Of a DNA stretch of 64,000 nucleotides, positions 26,821-36,796 are shown piece by piece; positions within the stretch are counted from its first letter, which is position 1, and each line of letters begins with the position of its first letter. Origin of the DNA: Paenibacillus sp. FSL R7-0204 (lineage in GTDB: Bacteria > Bacillota > Bacilli > Paenibacillales > Paenibacillaceae); NCBI RefSeq assembly GCF_038002225.1, contig NZ_JBBOCA010000001.1:558001-622000 (forward strand), given 5' to 3'. The notes beneath the pieces are model-generated. The model had not been told where the DNA came from. It was given only the letters and a program-made list of their open reading frames with translations, and did not search any database. Both the position numbers and the translations under genes were made by a program.

Positions 26821-26992
26821 TTTCCTTCGGTATACGCCGCGAGGCGGAATCTGAATGAAGCTGGAGGCAAATGCACGATCCAAGGTATACGAACTCAATT
26901 TGAGGCAGGGATAGTCGGATGAGTCATCACAATATGACTAAATCCTAGTCAGCAGAGGCCATAGTACGGGAGTGCTGGAGTACTATACTTGT

Positions 26993-27364
26993 TCAACTAT
27001 CATTCGACGTTAATTCAACTCTTTCGGAAATGTTTTTACTTATTTCTTCAGGATTTTTAATGCCAATGATCAACTTTGATATTTTGAACTTACCAACTTT
27101 AAAGCTATCCAAATCGAAATGAAGAGTTTCTGGCTCATTCTCAAAAAAGTGCAGTTGATAGCCACCTTTTGATCTGAATAACCCATTTCTCTTTTCTCCT
27201 AATAAAGCACCATATAGTTTAAAAGCATTTGGTATCGGTCTGCCTGTTGTTATTCCCTTGATTGAAGAGTATGGAATTTGCAACCCTTTATCTAATTTTA
27301 AAAAGGGTGAGTTTCCAAGGTCGATATCTACGTAGGTTTCCATTAGTTGAATTGTACGTTCCAT
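26993..27364 (-). CDS. AT-rich small protein, possible PH-like fold
   Basis: A 123-residue soluble protein without signal peptide. Alternating short beta-strands with the phrase IPYSSIKGITTGRPIPNAFKLYGA and the strand pattern YQLHFFENEPETLHFDLD suggest a bacterial PH-type domain, which is only an impression. It is clearly more AT-rich than its neighbours and stands alone on the minus strand between the sugar operon and a LacI gene, so recent acquisition is possible. GAGG lies about eleven bases before the ATG, a weak site. Confidence 0.6.
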   Translation of the reverse strand: MERTIQLMETYVDIDLGNSPFLKLDKGLQIPYSSIKGITTGRPIPNAFKLYGALLGEKRNGLFRSKGGYQLHFFENEPETLHFDLDSFKVGKFKISKLIIGIKNPEEISKNISERVELTSNDS

Positions 27365-27614
27365 ATTTTAAATCCCTCATTCCATTTATTTCACAACTCA
27401 TAATTACATATAATACCACAAAACCCTCTTTTCATGAAAAAGTCTAAGCTCTGCCTGCTAGCTTAACGCATGCCGCCAGTCCACAACTTTAATTTTCAGT
27501 CTAATAGATGCATTCGGGAAGGAAGGTGTGTGTGCAACAAGGTGAACTAAACACATAAACGCGGTGACGTATGGGGGTTTGTTCGATAGTAGCCCTCTCA
27601 GGTATTGGCTCGCC

Positions 27615-28592
27615 TCAAGTAGTAGCCCCCTCCTCCAGCGCCACGGGCAGAATGTGCGCAGCGGCCACGCTGTGGCCCTGCACCTGCTGCAGGATCAGGT
27701 CCACGGCCAGCTGGCCCATCGCTTCCATCGGCTGGCGGATGGTGGTGATATGCGGGTCGAGCAGGCTGCGGAGCGCGATGCCGTCATAGCCGACGATCTT
27801 CACATCCTCCGGGACGCGCCGGCCTCTGATGCGGCAGGCCTTCAGGGCATAGGCGGCGATGATATCGCTGCCCGCAAAAATCCCGTCCACCTCAGGATGC
27901 TCCAGGAAGAGCTGCCCTAGCAGCTGCTCGTAAGCTTCGAAGTCGAAGCTGTTGTTGTCGGTATGGAGGGTAATGTACTCCAGGCTGTGCTGCTTCGCCA
28001 TATCCTCGAAGGCCACGCAGCGCAGATGGGATAAGATATTCAGCTTGGGATGCCCGCCGATATGAGCGAGGTGCCGGCAGCCTTTTTGGATCAGAAGAGT
28101 GGTAGCCAGCTTGCCTCCCTCATAATTATCCGAGCAGACATAAGGGATATCCGGTGAGATCTGCCGGTCAAACGTCACCAGCGGCAGATTCATCTGCCGG
28201 TAGGCATCAACCTCCAGCGTATGGCTGCCCATAATAATGCCGTCCACCCGGCTTGCCCGCAGCATGTGGATGTATTCCTGTTCCTTCTGCTTGTCCTGCC
28301 ACGAATTGCAGAGCAGCAGCTTATAGCCTTCGCGGTAGGCATGTTCTTCAATATGACTGGTCAATTCGCCGAAAAAAGGCAGAGATACATGCGGAATAAT
28401 CAGTCCGATGATGTTGGATTTCGAGCGGCTAAGGGAGCGGGCCAGTTCGTTCGGCCGGTAATTCAGCTCCTCCATCGCCTGGTGCACCTTGTGCTTTAAT
28501 TCCTCGCTTAAGTAACCCCTGTTGTTCAGTACCCGGGATACGGTGGTTGCCGATACGCCAGCCTTCAGCGCAACGTCTTTGATGGTCGGCAT
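27615..28592 (-). CDS. LacI-family regulator, second copy
   Basis: A 325-residue repressor with helix-turn-helix MPTIKDVALKAGVSATTVSRVLNNRG, hinge YRPNELARSLSR and an effector domain resembling ribose or sucrose repressors (NIIGLIIPHVSLPFFGELTSHIEEHA ... VKIVGYDGIALRSLLDPHITTIRQP). The start was set at ATG 28592 because AGGAGG lies eight bases upstream and the HTH begins there; the longer frame adds 36 unlike residues. It is divergent from the GGDEF-EAL gene at 28812 and no sugar genes are adjacent, so its targets are unknown. Confidence 0.9.
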   Translation of the reverse strand: MPTIKDVALKAGVSATTVSRVLNNRGYLSEELKHKVHQAMEELNYRPNELARSLSRSKSNIIGLIIPHVSLPFFGELTSHIEEHAYREGYKLLLCNSWQDKQKEQEYIHMLRASRVDGIIMGSHTLEVDAYRQMNLPLVTFDRQISPDIPYVCSDNYEGGKLATTLLIQKGCRHLAHIGGHPKLNILSHLRCVAFEDMAKQHSLEYITLHTDNNSFDFEAYEQLLGQLFLEHPEVDGIFAGSDIIAAYALKACRIRGRRVPEDVKIVGYDGIALRSLLDPHITTIRQPMEAMGQLAVDLILQQVQGHSVAAAHILPVALEEGATT

Positions 28593-28811
28593 GGCCAGGC
28601 CTCCTGTCTGAGCGGTCAACTGCAGATTCATTCTAACGTGAGAGGCCGGCTCTGTCCAATATCGACGCCTGCTGTCGCTTTTTGTTGTTTCTAAAAACAT
28701 CTTTTCCCCCTATAATTGTATCAAAGCAGTCCCCGTAATGAAGCCCCATGTATACATTATCCTTCAACTTGTCAGATTCCGATTATGAGATAGATGAACG
28801 GGAGTGTGCGA

Positions 28812-31775
28812 ATGAGTGTAGATCATATTCATCTCAGGTTGTTAAGAAGCTTGCTTGTGCCTCTGCTGATCTTCCTGTGTACATCAGGCCCGGCAGGAGC
28901 TGCATTCGCCACAGCCGAGGAGCTTCCCGCCCGGAACGTGCTGGTGCTGCATTCCTATCAGAAGGGCTTCGCCTGGACCGATGACCAAAGTGCCGGAATA
29001 GAGGAACGTCTCAAGGGCACAGCTAATCCTCCCGTCATCTACACTGAATATATGGACTGGAAAAGGTACCCCACGCAGGGGAACCTCGAACATTTCTACG
29101 AAACCATCCGCTTCAAGTATCAGAACATCCCTATTCATACGATCATCACAACGGACGATGCGGCGCTGGGCTTCGCGATGAAGTACCGCCATGAGCTTCT
29201 GAACGATGCTCCGATTGTTTTCAGCGGGGTCAACGAGCTGGGGGTGGACAGCCTGCCGGATAAGCGCAGCATGACAGGCGTTATTGAGAAAATCAATGCA
29301 GCGCCCACCATCCGCATGGGCATGGACCTTAACCCTTCGCTGAAAAAGGTGTATGTCGTCTTCGATAATTCGGAGAGCGGACTGTCAACCGGCCGGATGG
29401 TGATGGATCAGATTAGCTCCTTGAATCCGGGGCTTGCGCTGTTCCCGATGAACCGCATGTCCATGGAACAGATCAAAGCTACGGCATCGGCATTATCCCC
29501 GGACAGCATTGTGCTGATGACTACATATTATAGTGACTCTACCGGAAGAATTGTGGAGTTCGACAGGTTCGCAAGCGAGCTGGGCAAGAGCAGCAGTGTT
29601 CCGGTGTACCATATCTATGATTTTGCATTGAACCATGGCGCCTTCGGCGGGAGCCTGATCAGCGGCAGAATGCAGGGGCAGACGGCAGCCGACCTGGCGC
29701 TGCGTATCCTGAAGGGGGAGCGTGCCGGGGATATCCCGGTGGTGACCGACAGTCATGTACGCAAGGTGTTTGATTACAATGAGCTGCAGCGGTTCAAGAT
29801 ATCACCGGATCAGCTGCCGAAGGGCAGCGAAGTGATTAACGAGCCGTTCTCCTTCTATCAGACCTATAAGGTGCTGGTGCTGAGCATTGTGGCTGCTTTT
29901 GCGGTGCTGGTGACCTTCATTATGGTGTTGTTATTCTATGTGCAGCTGGTCAGAAGGATTAGAAGCAACCTGGAAAAAAGCAATGAACGCTTTAGCCTGG
30001 CAACCTACGGCTCGGATGCGGTAATCTGGGACGTTGATATGTCTACGATGATTTACTATTTCTCGGACAGCTGGTATGAGGTGCTCGGATATGCCCGGGA
30101 TGAGCTGAATGAGAGCCGCGGCGGCTGGCGGGATATCCTCCATCCGGAGGATGCCGAGCAGGAGAACCGGCTGCGTATCCAGCATCTGGAGGGTCGTTCT
30201 TCTTACTACTACGCTGAATACCGGATGCGCAGCAAGGCAGGCGAATACAAGTGGTTTCAGGCGCGGGGCAAGGTGCTGCGTAATGCGGGCGGCGGATATA
30301 TCCGTTTTGCCGGGTCGATGGTGGATGTAACGGACCGTAAAGGCTATGAGAGCAAGCTGCAGACGAGCTATCAGGAGCTGGAATCGACCTATGAGGAGCT
30401 GACCGCCCTGCAGGATGAGCTGCTGGAGCAGTATAACAAGGTGGTGGAGAATCAGGCGCTGCTGCAGACCAGTGAGGAGAAATACCGGCTGCTCGCTTAT
30501 AATGACGTACTTAGCGGTCTGCCCAACCGACTGTCGTTATCCGAGGAGCTGGAGCGGTTCATTGAAGAGCATTCCGGCGGTCATGCGGCGCTGTTCTTCC
30601 TGGATCTTGATAACTTCAAGTACATTAATGACTCCATGGGCCATACCTTCGGGGATGAGCTGCTGGTGCAGGTCGGCGAACGGCTGCTTAGCCGCGCTGA
30701 CGGGCGCAGTAAGCATTTCCGCTTCGGCGGCGATGAGTTTGTGATTCTGTTCAAGGATATAGCTGAGGCGGGTGAGGTGATCCGTTATGCGGATTCCCTG
30801 GTACAGGGCTTCAAGGAGCCGTTCCAGTTACATGCGAGTGTGGTGCATATCTCCGCGAGCATCGGAATTGCCCAATACCCGGAGAACGGGAAGAATGCGG
30901 AAGAGCTGCTGAAGAATGCCGACATTGCCATGTATAAGGCCAAAGAAGCGGGCAAGGGCAGCTATATGATCTATGGGCAGGAGATGCAGCAGTATTTTGA
31001 CGAACGGATGATTATTGAGAACCACTTAAGAAGCGCGATCTCCAATAATGAGCTGTCGCTGCATTACCAGCCGCTGGTGGATACCGGCACAGGTGAGATC
31101 TGGGGCTTCGAGGCGCTGATCCGCTGGAACAGCCCGGTGCTCGGCTTCGTCTCCCCCTTATCCTTCATCCGAATTGCCGAGGACTGCCGCCTGATCGTGC
31201 CCATAGGTGAGTGGGTGCTGCGCTCCGCCTGCCGGTTCACCAAGGATCTGCAGAATCAGGGCTATGAGGGCTATCATATCTCGGTCAATATCTCCGTCAT
31301 TCAGCTGATGCTGGATGACTTCACAGACATGGTGCTGAGCGTGCTGGTGGATACCGGGCTTGCTCCGGAGTATCTGGAGCTGGAGATTACGGAATCGATC
31401 TTCATGGAATCCTTCGAGTCGATCAGCTCCAAGCTGGAAGCGCTCAAGGAGAGGGGCATTGGCATTGCGCTGGATGACTTCGGAACGGGCTATTCCTCAC
31501 TTAGCTATCTGAAGCAACTCCCGATTACTACCCTGAAGATCGACAAGTCCTTCATTGACAGCATCGATACCCCGAACAATAGGTCACTGGCCAGCTCCAT
31601 CGTCACCATCGGCCATGATATGGGACTGAATGTTACCGCTGAAGGGGTGGAGACCCCGGAGCAGCTTGCTTTTCTGGAGCGGACCCGCTGTGACAAGATT
31701 CAGGGCTACTATATCAGCAAGCCTATTCCGGAGAAAGAGGTCGCGGGCTGGGTCGCTGGGCGGATAGCGGGTTGA
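28812..31775 (+). CDS. ABC-sub-bind / PAS / GGDEF-EAL cyclic-di-GMP protein
   Basis: A 987-residue membrane protein. A signal sequence or TM (6-31) leads to an extracellular domain of about 300 residues like the ABC-type binding proteins often attached to sensors (LVLHSYQKGFAWTDDQSAGIEE). TM2 lies at about 350-375, then PAS with PAC (about 390-515), a coiled coil, GGDEF (FGGDEF at 638-643) and EAL (EAL at 767-769; DDFGTGYSSLSYLKQLP). Both catalytic motifs are canonical, so it may make and degrade cyclic-di-GMP. GGAG lies seven bases before ATG 28812. A cyclic-di-GMP riboswitch exists in this same window at 38.5 kb. Confidence 0.92.
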   Translation: MSVDHIHLRLLRSLLVPLLIFLCTSGPAGAAFATAEELPARNVLVLHSYQKGFAWTDDQSAGIEERLKGTANPPVIYTEYMDWKRYPTQGNLEHFYETIRFKYQNIPIHTIITTDDAALGFAMKYRHELLNDAPIVFSGVNELGVDSLPDKRSMTGVIEKINAAPTIRMGMDLNPSLKKVYVVFDNSESGLSTGRMVMDQISSLNPGLALFPMNRMSMEQIKATASALSPDSIVLMTTYYSDSTGRIVEFDRFASELGKSSSVPVYHIYDFALNHGAFGGSLISGRMQGQTAADLALRILKGERAGDIPVVTDSHVRKVFDYNELQRFKISPDQLPKGSEVINEPFSFYQTYKVLVLSIVAAFAVLVTFIMVLLFYVQLVRRIRSNLEKSNERFSLATYGSDAVIWDVDMSTMIYYFSDSWYEVLGYARDELNESRGGWRDILHPEDAEQENRLRIQHLEGRSSYYYAEYRMRSKAGEYKWFQARGKVLRNAGGGYIRFAGSMVDVTDRKGYESKLQTSYQELESTYEELTALQDELLEQYNKVVENQALLQTSEEKYRLLAYNDVLSGLPNRLSLSEELERFIEEHSGGHAALFFLDLDNFKYINDSMGHTFGDELLVQVGERLLSRADGRSKHFRFGGDEFVILFKDIAEAGEVIRYADSLVQGFKEPFQLHASVVHISASIGIAQYPENGKNAEELLKNADIAMYKAKEAGKGSYMIYGQEMQQYFDERMIIENHLRSAISNNELSLHYQPLVDTGTGEIWGFEALIRWNSPVLGFVSPLSFIRIAEDCRLIVPIGEWVLRSACRFTKDLQNQGYEGYHISVNISVIQLMLDDFTDMVLSVLVDTGLAPEYLELEITESIFMESFESISSKLEALKERGIGIALDDFGTGYSSLSYLKQLPITTLKIDKSFIDSIDTPNNRSLASSIVTIGHDMGLNVTAEGVETPEQLAFLERTRCDKIQGYYISKPIPEKEVAGWVAGRIAG

Positions 31776-31787
31776 GGTGGGTTAGCG

Positions 31788-33179
31788 CTATTTCAGCAGC
31801 TTCCGCGCCAGCTTGACCTTGTTGCCGTAGGGCGGGTAGACAATGCCGAGGTCCAGGCGGGTGCCCCGCTTAACAATGCTTTTATGATGGGAGAAGAGGT
31901 CGAAGCTGTATTTGCCGTGGTAGCCGCCAATCCCGGAGTTCCCGACACCGCCGAACGGCAGCCTGGTGCTGGCTACATGGGAGATAGTATCGTTAATGCA
32001 GCCGCCGCCGAAGGACACCTCGGTCATCACCTGCTGCTCCACCTGCTTATCGCGGGTGAACAGATAGAGGGCGAGCGGCTTCGGACGGGCATTGATGCTC
32101 CGGATGGCCTCCTCCAGCCGGGTATACTCCAGTATCGGCAGCACAGGCCCGAAGATCTCATCCTCCATGGAAGCGTCACTCCAATCCGCCGGATAGATCA
32201 GGGACGGCTCGATATACAGCTCCTCTGGGATCACTGTCCCGCCCAGTATCAGCTTATCACGGTCCCGCTCCAGCATCCCCCCGATCCGCCGCAGCTGGCG
32301 CTCATTCACGATCCGTCCATAGTCTGTGTTACGCCGGATGTCGGTGCCATAGAAATCGGTGACGCAGCGTTTCATCCGCTCAATCAGCTCCGCTGCCACC
32401 TCGCTGTGGACCAGCAGATAATCAGGCGCAATACAGGTCTGCCCCACATTGATCAGCTTCCCCCAGACAATCCGTTTCGCGGCGGTTTCCAGGTCGGCGC
32501 TCCGGTCGACGATTACGGGGCTTTTGCCGCCCAGCTCAAGGGTGACGGGCACCAGGTTCTTCGCCGCCGCTTCCATGACAATTCTGCCTACAGGCACGCT
32601 GCCAGTGAAAAAAATATAATCGAACGCCGCATGAATCAGCAGATTCGTCGTTTCCTTCTCGCCCTGTACTACCCGGATATAGGCGGGATCAAAGGTCTCC
32701 CGGATCATATCCTCGATGACAGCGGAGGTAGCGGGTGTACTCTCGGAAGGCTTCAGTACGGCGCAGTTACCGGCGGCGATAGCGCCGATTAACGGCTCGA
32801 TCAGAAGCTGGAACGGGTAGTTAAACGGCCCGATAATTAGCACCGTCCCGTAAGGCTCGGCTATGATTCTGCTCCGCGCCGGGAACAGATGCAGCGGTGA
32901 GCCTACCTTCACCGGCTTCATCCAGCGCCGCAGGTGCTTCATCATATAGCCGATGCTGTCCAGCGTGAATCCGATCTCTGTGGCATAAGCCTCGAACTCG
33001 CTTTTATGCAGATCCTGGTTCAGTGCAGCAATAATCCGGGCTTCGTTCCGTGTGATGGCATCCTTCAGCTTCCGAAGCTGCTCCAGCCGGAAGGCGGCGC
33101 TTCTCGTGGCTCCGCTGGCGAACCATTGTCTGTGCTCAGCCAGCAGCTGTTCGATCTGTTGTGCAGTGTATGGTGGCAT
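31788..33179 (-). CDS. Aldehyde dehydrogenase, class 3 type
   Basis: A 463-residue NAD(P)-dependent aldehyde dehydrogenase with a short N terminus, as in YwdH/class 3 enzymes. General base Glu215 (LELGGKSP) and nucleophile Cys249 (NVGQTCIAPDY) are present, plus the Rossmann motif FTGSVPVGR and the coenzyme-binding PFNYPFQLLIEPLIGAIAAGNCAVLKPSE. The hydrophobic C terminus suggests membrane association and fatty or aromatic aldehydes. It lies 30 bp after the Crp/Fnr gene on the same strand and may be cotranscribed with it. Confidence 0.94.
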   Translation of the reverse strand: MPPYTAQQIEQLLAEHRQWFASGATRSAAFRLEQLRKLKDAITRNEARIIAALNQDLHKSEFEAYATEIGFTLDSIGYMMKHLRRWMKPVKVGSPLHLFPARSRIIAEPYGTVLIIGPFNYPFQLLIEPLIGAIAAGNCAVLKPSESTPATSAVIEDMIRETFDPAYIRVVQGEKETTNLLIHAAFDYIFFTGSVPVGRIVMEAAAKNLVPVTLELGGKSPVIVDRSADLETAAKRIVWGKLINVGQTCIAPDYLLVHSEVAAELIERMKRCVTDFYGTDIRRNTDYGRIVNERQLRRIGGMLERDRDKLILGGTVIPEELYIEPSLIYPADWSDASMEDEIFGPVLPILEYTRLEEAIRSINARPKPLALYLFTRDKQVEQQVMTEVSFGGGCINDTISHVASTRLPFGGVGNSGIGGYHGKYSFDLFSHHKSIVKRGTRLDLGIVYPPYGNKVKLARKLLK

Positions 33180-33209
33180 GCTTGTATCCTCCTTGGTGAT
33201 TTAGGGTTC

Positions 33210-33914
33210 CTATAGATTGCCTGCCGAAGAGGGCAGAGTCTGGATGTAATCCTGCATCCGGCTCCGGTTCAGCAGGGTGATTTCATTGCCCTTGAATTCG
33301 ATCCAGCCCTGGTCGCGCAGGAATCCCAGCTCCCGCGACAAGGAAGGACGGGCGGTATTCATATGCTCGGCCCATTCCTTCCGGCTGAAAGGGAGCTTCA
33401 GCCGATCTGACTCCTGCTGCTCTCCCTGCTCCAGCAGGAAGTCTACGATACGGCGGCGCAGCGGTCCGGCGGACAGGTTCTCGATCTTCCGGTTCACGAG
33501 CACCAGCCGCTCGGACAGATTCTCGATGAAGCGGGTGAGGATATCGGTGTCGGCCGCGAATAATCTCAGCAGCTCCTGCTTGCTGATGAACATCACCTTG
33601 CAGGGGCCAGTGGCTGTGACGGTGGCGGGCACGGTGTTATTCCTGCGGAACAATACGGCTTCGCCGATGGTCTGCCCTTCCTTCAGATGCGCGATGGTCA
33701 CACTGCTGCCGGTGGGATGTGTCTTCTGCACTTCAATGCGGCCTGAGAGCAGAATCCCAAGCCGGTCGGCCGGGTCACCCTCTGCCAGAATAATCGCATT
33801 CTTATGGTAGGAGCTGACCGCATAGGCCAGCGTATGCAGCAGCTGTTCGATCTCATCTGCGGATTTTCCGCGAAATAGCAGGCAGGCTTGCAGCGAAGCA
33901 GGCTCTGGTCTCAT
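33210..33914 (-). CDS. Crp/Fnr-family regulator, HcpR-like candidate
   Basis: A 234-residue regulator: cyclic-nucleotide-binding-type sensor domain (35-125; LAEGDPADRLGILLSGRIEVQK), dimer helix, and C-terminal HTH (FSRKEWAEHMNTARPSLSRELGFLRDQGWIEFKG). It lacks the N-terminal cysteine cluster of FNR, so it does not bind an Fe-S cluster in the FNR way; a heme or NO signal as in HcpR is possible. ATG 33914 has GGGAGG six bases upstream; the open frame continues to 35057 but that is only the antisense of hcp. It is divergent from hcp, with a palindrome between them. Confidence 0.9.
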   Translation of the reverse strand: MRPEPASLQACLLFRGKSADEIEQLLHTLAYAVSSYHKNAIILAEGDPADRLGILLSGRIEVQKTHPTGSSVTIAHLKEGQTIGEAVLFRRNNTVPATVTATGPCKVMFISKQELLRLFAADTDILTRFIENLSERLVLVNRKIENLSAGPLRRRIVDFLLEQGEQQESDRLKLPFSRKEWAEHMNTARPSLSRELGFLRDQGWIEFKGNEITLLNRSRMQDYIQTLPSSAGNL

Positions 33915-33940
33915 ACTTTTCCTCCCGATGTGTAGTGATT

Positions 33941-33956
33941 GGTAACATTCGTTACC
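33941..33956. promoter_or_regulatory. Palindromic operator between crp/fnr gene and hcp
   Basis: GGTAAC-attc-GTTACC has the four-base spacing of FNR-type sites. A lone GGTAAC half-site lies at 33988-33993 and a second inverted repeat TAGAC-gaaa-GTCTA at 33963-33976. A -10-like TACAAT (33978-33983) faces hcp without a good -35, as in activator-dependent promoters. Confidence 0.6.
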
Positions 33957-34046
33957 GATTGATAGACGAAAGTCTACTACAATTATTGGTAACTGTAAAG
34001 GCGAGGCACAGAGCGGTTCCATTAATGATAAGGAGTGATTCAGGTA

Positions 34047-35699
34047 ATGAGCGAAATGTTTTGTTTCCAGTGTCAGGAGGCAGCTAAGGGGACCGGGTGT
34101 ACGATTCAGGGGGTGTGCGGCAAGACGAGTGAGGTAGCGAATCTGCAGGATCTTCTGGTGTATACACTCAAGGGCATTGCCATCTTCGCGCGCAGCGGGC
34201 GTGAGCTGGGGATTACCGATCCGGTGACGGAGAAATTTATCATAGAGAGCTTGTTCGCTACGATTACCAATGCCAACTTCGTGCCGGAATACTTCACAGC
34301 GAAGATCCGGGAAGGACTGGCCCTGCGGGATCTGTGGCGCAGCAGAGTGGCTGATGCCGGAGTGATGGCCTATTTGTCGGAGCATGACGCGGCGAACTGG
34401 AGTGCGGTGACGGATGAAGAACTGACGGACAAGGCGAGAGCGGTGGGTGTGCTTGCTACAGAGCATGAGGATATCCGTTCCTTGCGCGAGCTGCTGACCT
34501 ATGGTCTGAAGGGAATGGCTGCTTACATGGAGCATGCTGCGGTACTGGGCTTCTATGAAGCAGGAGCCCATGCTTTTATGGAAAAAGGTTTGGCAGCTGC
34601 GCTGGATAACGATCTGAGCGGCGGTGAGCTGACGGCTCTTGTGCTGGAATGCGGCAAGTTCGGCGTGGATGTGATGGCGCTGCTGGACCGGGCCAACACC
34701 GCAGCCTACGGTAATCCGGAGATCACCAAAGTCAATATTGGAGTAGGTACGAACCCTGGTATTCTGATCAGCGGTCATGACCTCAAGGACATGGAGGCGC
34801 TGCTGAAGCAGACCGAGGGTACCGGAGTGGATGTGTATACGCACAGTGAGATGCTGCCGGCCCACTACTATCCGGCCTTCAAGAAATATAGCCACTTCGT
34901 AGGCAACTACGGCAATGCATGGTGGAAGCAGAATGAGGAATTTGCCAGCTTCAATGGTCCGATTCTGATGACAACGAACTGTATTGTACCGCCAAAGGAC
35001 AGCTACAAAGACCGGCTGTACACGACAGGCAACACCGGTTATCCGGGAATTCAGCATATCGCGGCAGGCGCGGACGGAGAGAAGGATTTCTCAGCTCTGA
35101 TCGAGCAGGCCAAGAGCTGCAGTGCTCCGGTAGAGATTGAGACAGGCGAGATTATCGGCGGCTTCGCCCATGCAGCTGTAATGAACGTGGCGGATCAGGT
35201 GGTTGGAGCAGTAGAGAGCGGCGCCATCAAGCAATTCTTCGTCATGGCCGGCTGTGACGGACGGATGAAGAGCCGGAATTATTACACTGACTTTGCGGCA
35301 GAACTGCCGGGTGATACGGTGATCCTTACCGCAGGCTGTGCCAAATACAAATATAACAAGCTGGCGCTGGGCGATATCGGCGGAATTCCGCGCGTACTTG
35401 ATGCCGGCCAGTGCAATGACTCCTATTCTCTTGTGGTTATAGCGCTTAAGCTGAAGGAAGTCTTCGGTCTTGCGGATATTAACGATCTTCCAATCTCCTA
35501 TAACATTGCCTGGTATGAGCAAAAAGCGGTGATTGTACTGCTGGCCCTGCTGCATCTGGGCGTGAAGAACATTCATCTGGGTCCTACACTTCCGGCCTTC
35601 CTGTCGCCTAATGTAGCTAAGGTTCTGGTAGATACCTTCGGTATCGGCGGTATTACTACCGTCCAGGAAGACATGGAGCGGTTTATCGCTGCGGTATAA
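34047..35699 (+). CDS. hcp: Hydroxylamine reductase / hybrid cluster protein
   Basis: A 550-residue cytoplasmic Fe-S enzyme. The N-terminal cluster motif [21 protein letters not shown] gives C-x2-C-x7-C-x5-C, and the hybrid-cluster ligands are seen in [61 protein letters not shown] and GQCNDSYS. It acts in nitric oxide, nitrite or hydroxylamine stress. AAGGAG precedes ATG 34047; earlier in-frame codons overlap that site. It is divergent from a Crp/Fnr regulator, the usual arrangement for hcp. Confidence 0.96.
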   Translation: MSEMFCFQCQEAAKGTGCTIQGVCGKTSEVANLQDLLVYTLKGIAIFARSGRELGITDPVTEKFIIESLFATITNANFVPEYFTAKIREGLALRDLWRSRVADAGVMAYLSEHDAANWSAVTDEELTDKARAVGVLATEHEDIRSLRELLTYGLKGMAAYMEHAAVLGFYEAGAHAFMEKGLAAALDNDLSGGELTALVLECGKFGVDVMALLDRANTAAYGNPEITKVNIGVGTNPGILISGHDLKDMEALLKQTEGTGVDVYTHSEMLPAHYYPAFKKYSHFVGNYGNAWWKQNEEFASFNGPILMTTNCIVPPKDSYKDRLYTTGNTGYPGIQHIAAGADGEKDFSALIEQAKSCSAPVEIETGEIIGGFAHAAVMNVADQVVGAVESGAIKQFFVMAGCDGRMKSRNYYTDFAAELPGDTVILTAGCAKYKYNKLALGDIGGIPRVLDAGQCNDSYSLVVIALKLKEVFGLADINDLPISYNIAWYEQKAVIVLLALLHLGVKNIHLGPTLPAFLSPNVAKVLVDTFGIGGITTVQEDMERFIAAV

Positions 35700-35723
35700 T
35701 ACAAATTCATCATGAGCCAAAAA

Positions 35724-35765
35724 ACACAAAAGCGAGTCTCCGTATACAGGGGCTCGCTTTTGTGT
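35724..35765. terminator. Bidirectional terminator between hcp and aldo/keto reductase
   Basis: ACACAAAAGCGAG (35724-35736) pairs with CTCGCTTTTGTGT (35753-35765). T-rich tails occur on both strands. Confidence 0.85.
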
Positions 35766-35791
35766 ATGGATATGAACGTCACTGTCAGCGC

Positions 35792-36766
35792 TTACGGCAG
35801 CCGGTAGACTGCAAACGGCTCGCCGGTGCGGAAGGCGGCACTGGCCTGGTCGAGCTGCTCAATTATCCCTGCATCCGGCGAAGCAGAGAGGCTCTGCAGA
35901 TTATGCTGTACCTGCTCTACTGTAGTTGCGCCGACAATCACCGTGGAGACGGCGGGCCGGTTCATCAGCCAGGCCAGGGATAGTGCCGCAGATGAAGTGC
36001 CCAGCCCCTCCGCAATGGCCTGAACCTGTTCCCCAAGCGAGATGCGCTCCGGGGTAAGGAAGCGGCGGAAGTTCGGATCGGTCTCTGCTCTGGAGCCGGC
36101 AGGGGCCTTGCTGCTGCCGGCATATTTGCCGGTAAGAATGCCGCCCGCCAGAGGGAAGTAAGGGATGATGCCCAGACCCTGATCCAGGCAGAGTGGAAGC
36201 AGCTCGGCTTCGGGCGTGCGGTCAGCCAGTGAATAGCTGCACTGAATGGAGATGTATTTCGCGAAGTGCCGGGCTTCGCTGATCCCGAGCGCCTTCATCA
36301 GCTCCCAAGCGGCATAATTGGAGGCTCCGATATAGCGCACCTTGCCACTTGAGATCAGGTCATCCAGCGTACGCAGGGTTTCCTCTAGCGGTGTGTAGGG
36401 ATCGAAGGTGTGAATCTGGTAGAGATCCACATAATCAGTCTTCAGCTTGCGCAGGCTGCCCTCCAGCTCCTGCATCAGATGATGGCGCGAAGAGCCGCTG
36501 CCGCCCGGCCCTTCATGCTTCGGCAATCCGGCTTTGGTCGCCAGCACTACGCTCTGGCGTCTGCCTTCAAGTGCAAGGCCAATGATCCGCTCTGATTCCG
36601 AGTCGGCATAGATATTGGCTGTGTCGATGAAGTTGATTCCTTGGTCCAAGGCGGCGTGAATAATGCGGACCGAGGTCTCCTGATCTGCCCGTTTGCCGAA
36701 GGAATTAGTTCCAAGACCCAGGGCGGACACCTGCAGGCCGCTATTGCCCAGACGGTTATATCGCAT
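35792..36766 (-). CDS. Aldo/keto reductase (YghZ/Kv-beta-like)
   Basis: A 324-residue TIM-barrel NADPH oxidoreductase. The catalytic tetrad is visible as Asp48, Tyr53, Lys78 and His119 (FIDTANIY, TKAG, DLYQIHTFD), and the cofactor region VIVGATTVEQVQHNL is near the C terminus. Substrate is unknown; the group reduces aldehydes and ketones. It starts 30 bp after fapA on the same strand, so read-through from the riboswitch-controlled transcript is possible. Confidence 0.92.
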   Translation of the reverse strand: MRYNRLGNSGLQVSALGLGTNSFGKRADQETSVRIIHAALDQGINFIDTANIYADSESERIIGLALEGRRQSVVLATKAGLPKHEGPGGSGSSRHHLMQELEGSLRKLKTDYVDLYQIHTFDPYTPLEETLRTLDDLISSGKVRYIGASNYAAWELMKALGISEARHFAKYISIQCSYSLADRTPEAELLPLCLDQGLGIIPYFPLAGGILTGKYAGSSKAPAGSRAETDPNFRRFLTPERISLGEQVQAIAEGLGTSSAALSLAWLMNRPAVSTVIVGATTVEQVQHNLQSLSASPDAGIIEQLDQASAAFRTGEPFAVYRLP

Positions 36767-36796
36767 GCGCTCACTTCTCCTTATATAGTAGTAGTC

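Noticed and set aside
33915..35057. N-terminal extension of the Crp/Fnr reading frame to 615 residues
   Set aside because: The extension is antisense to hcp, has no similarity to a regulator domain, and a good ribosome site stands directly before ATG 33914.
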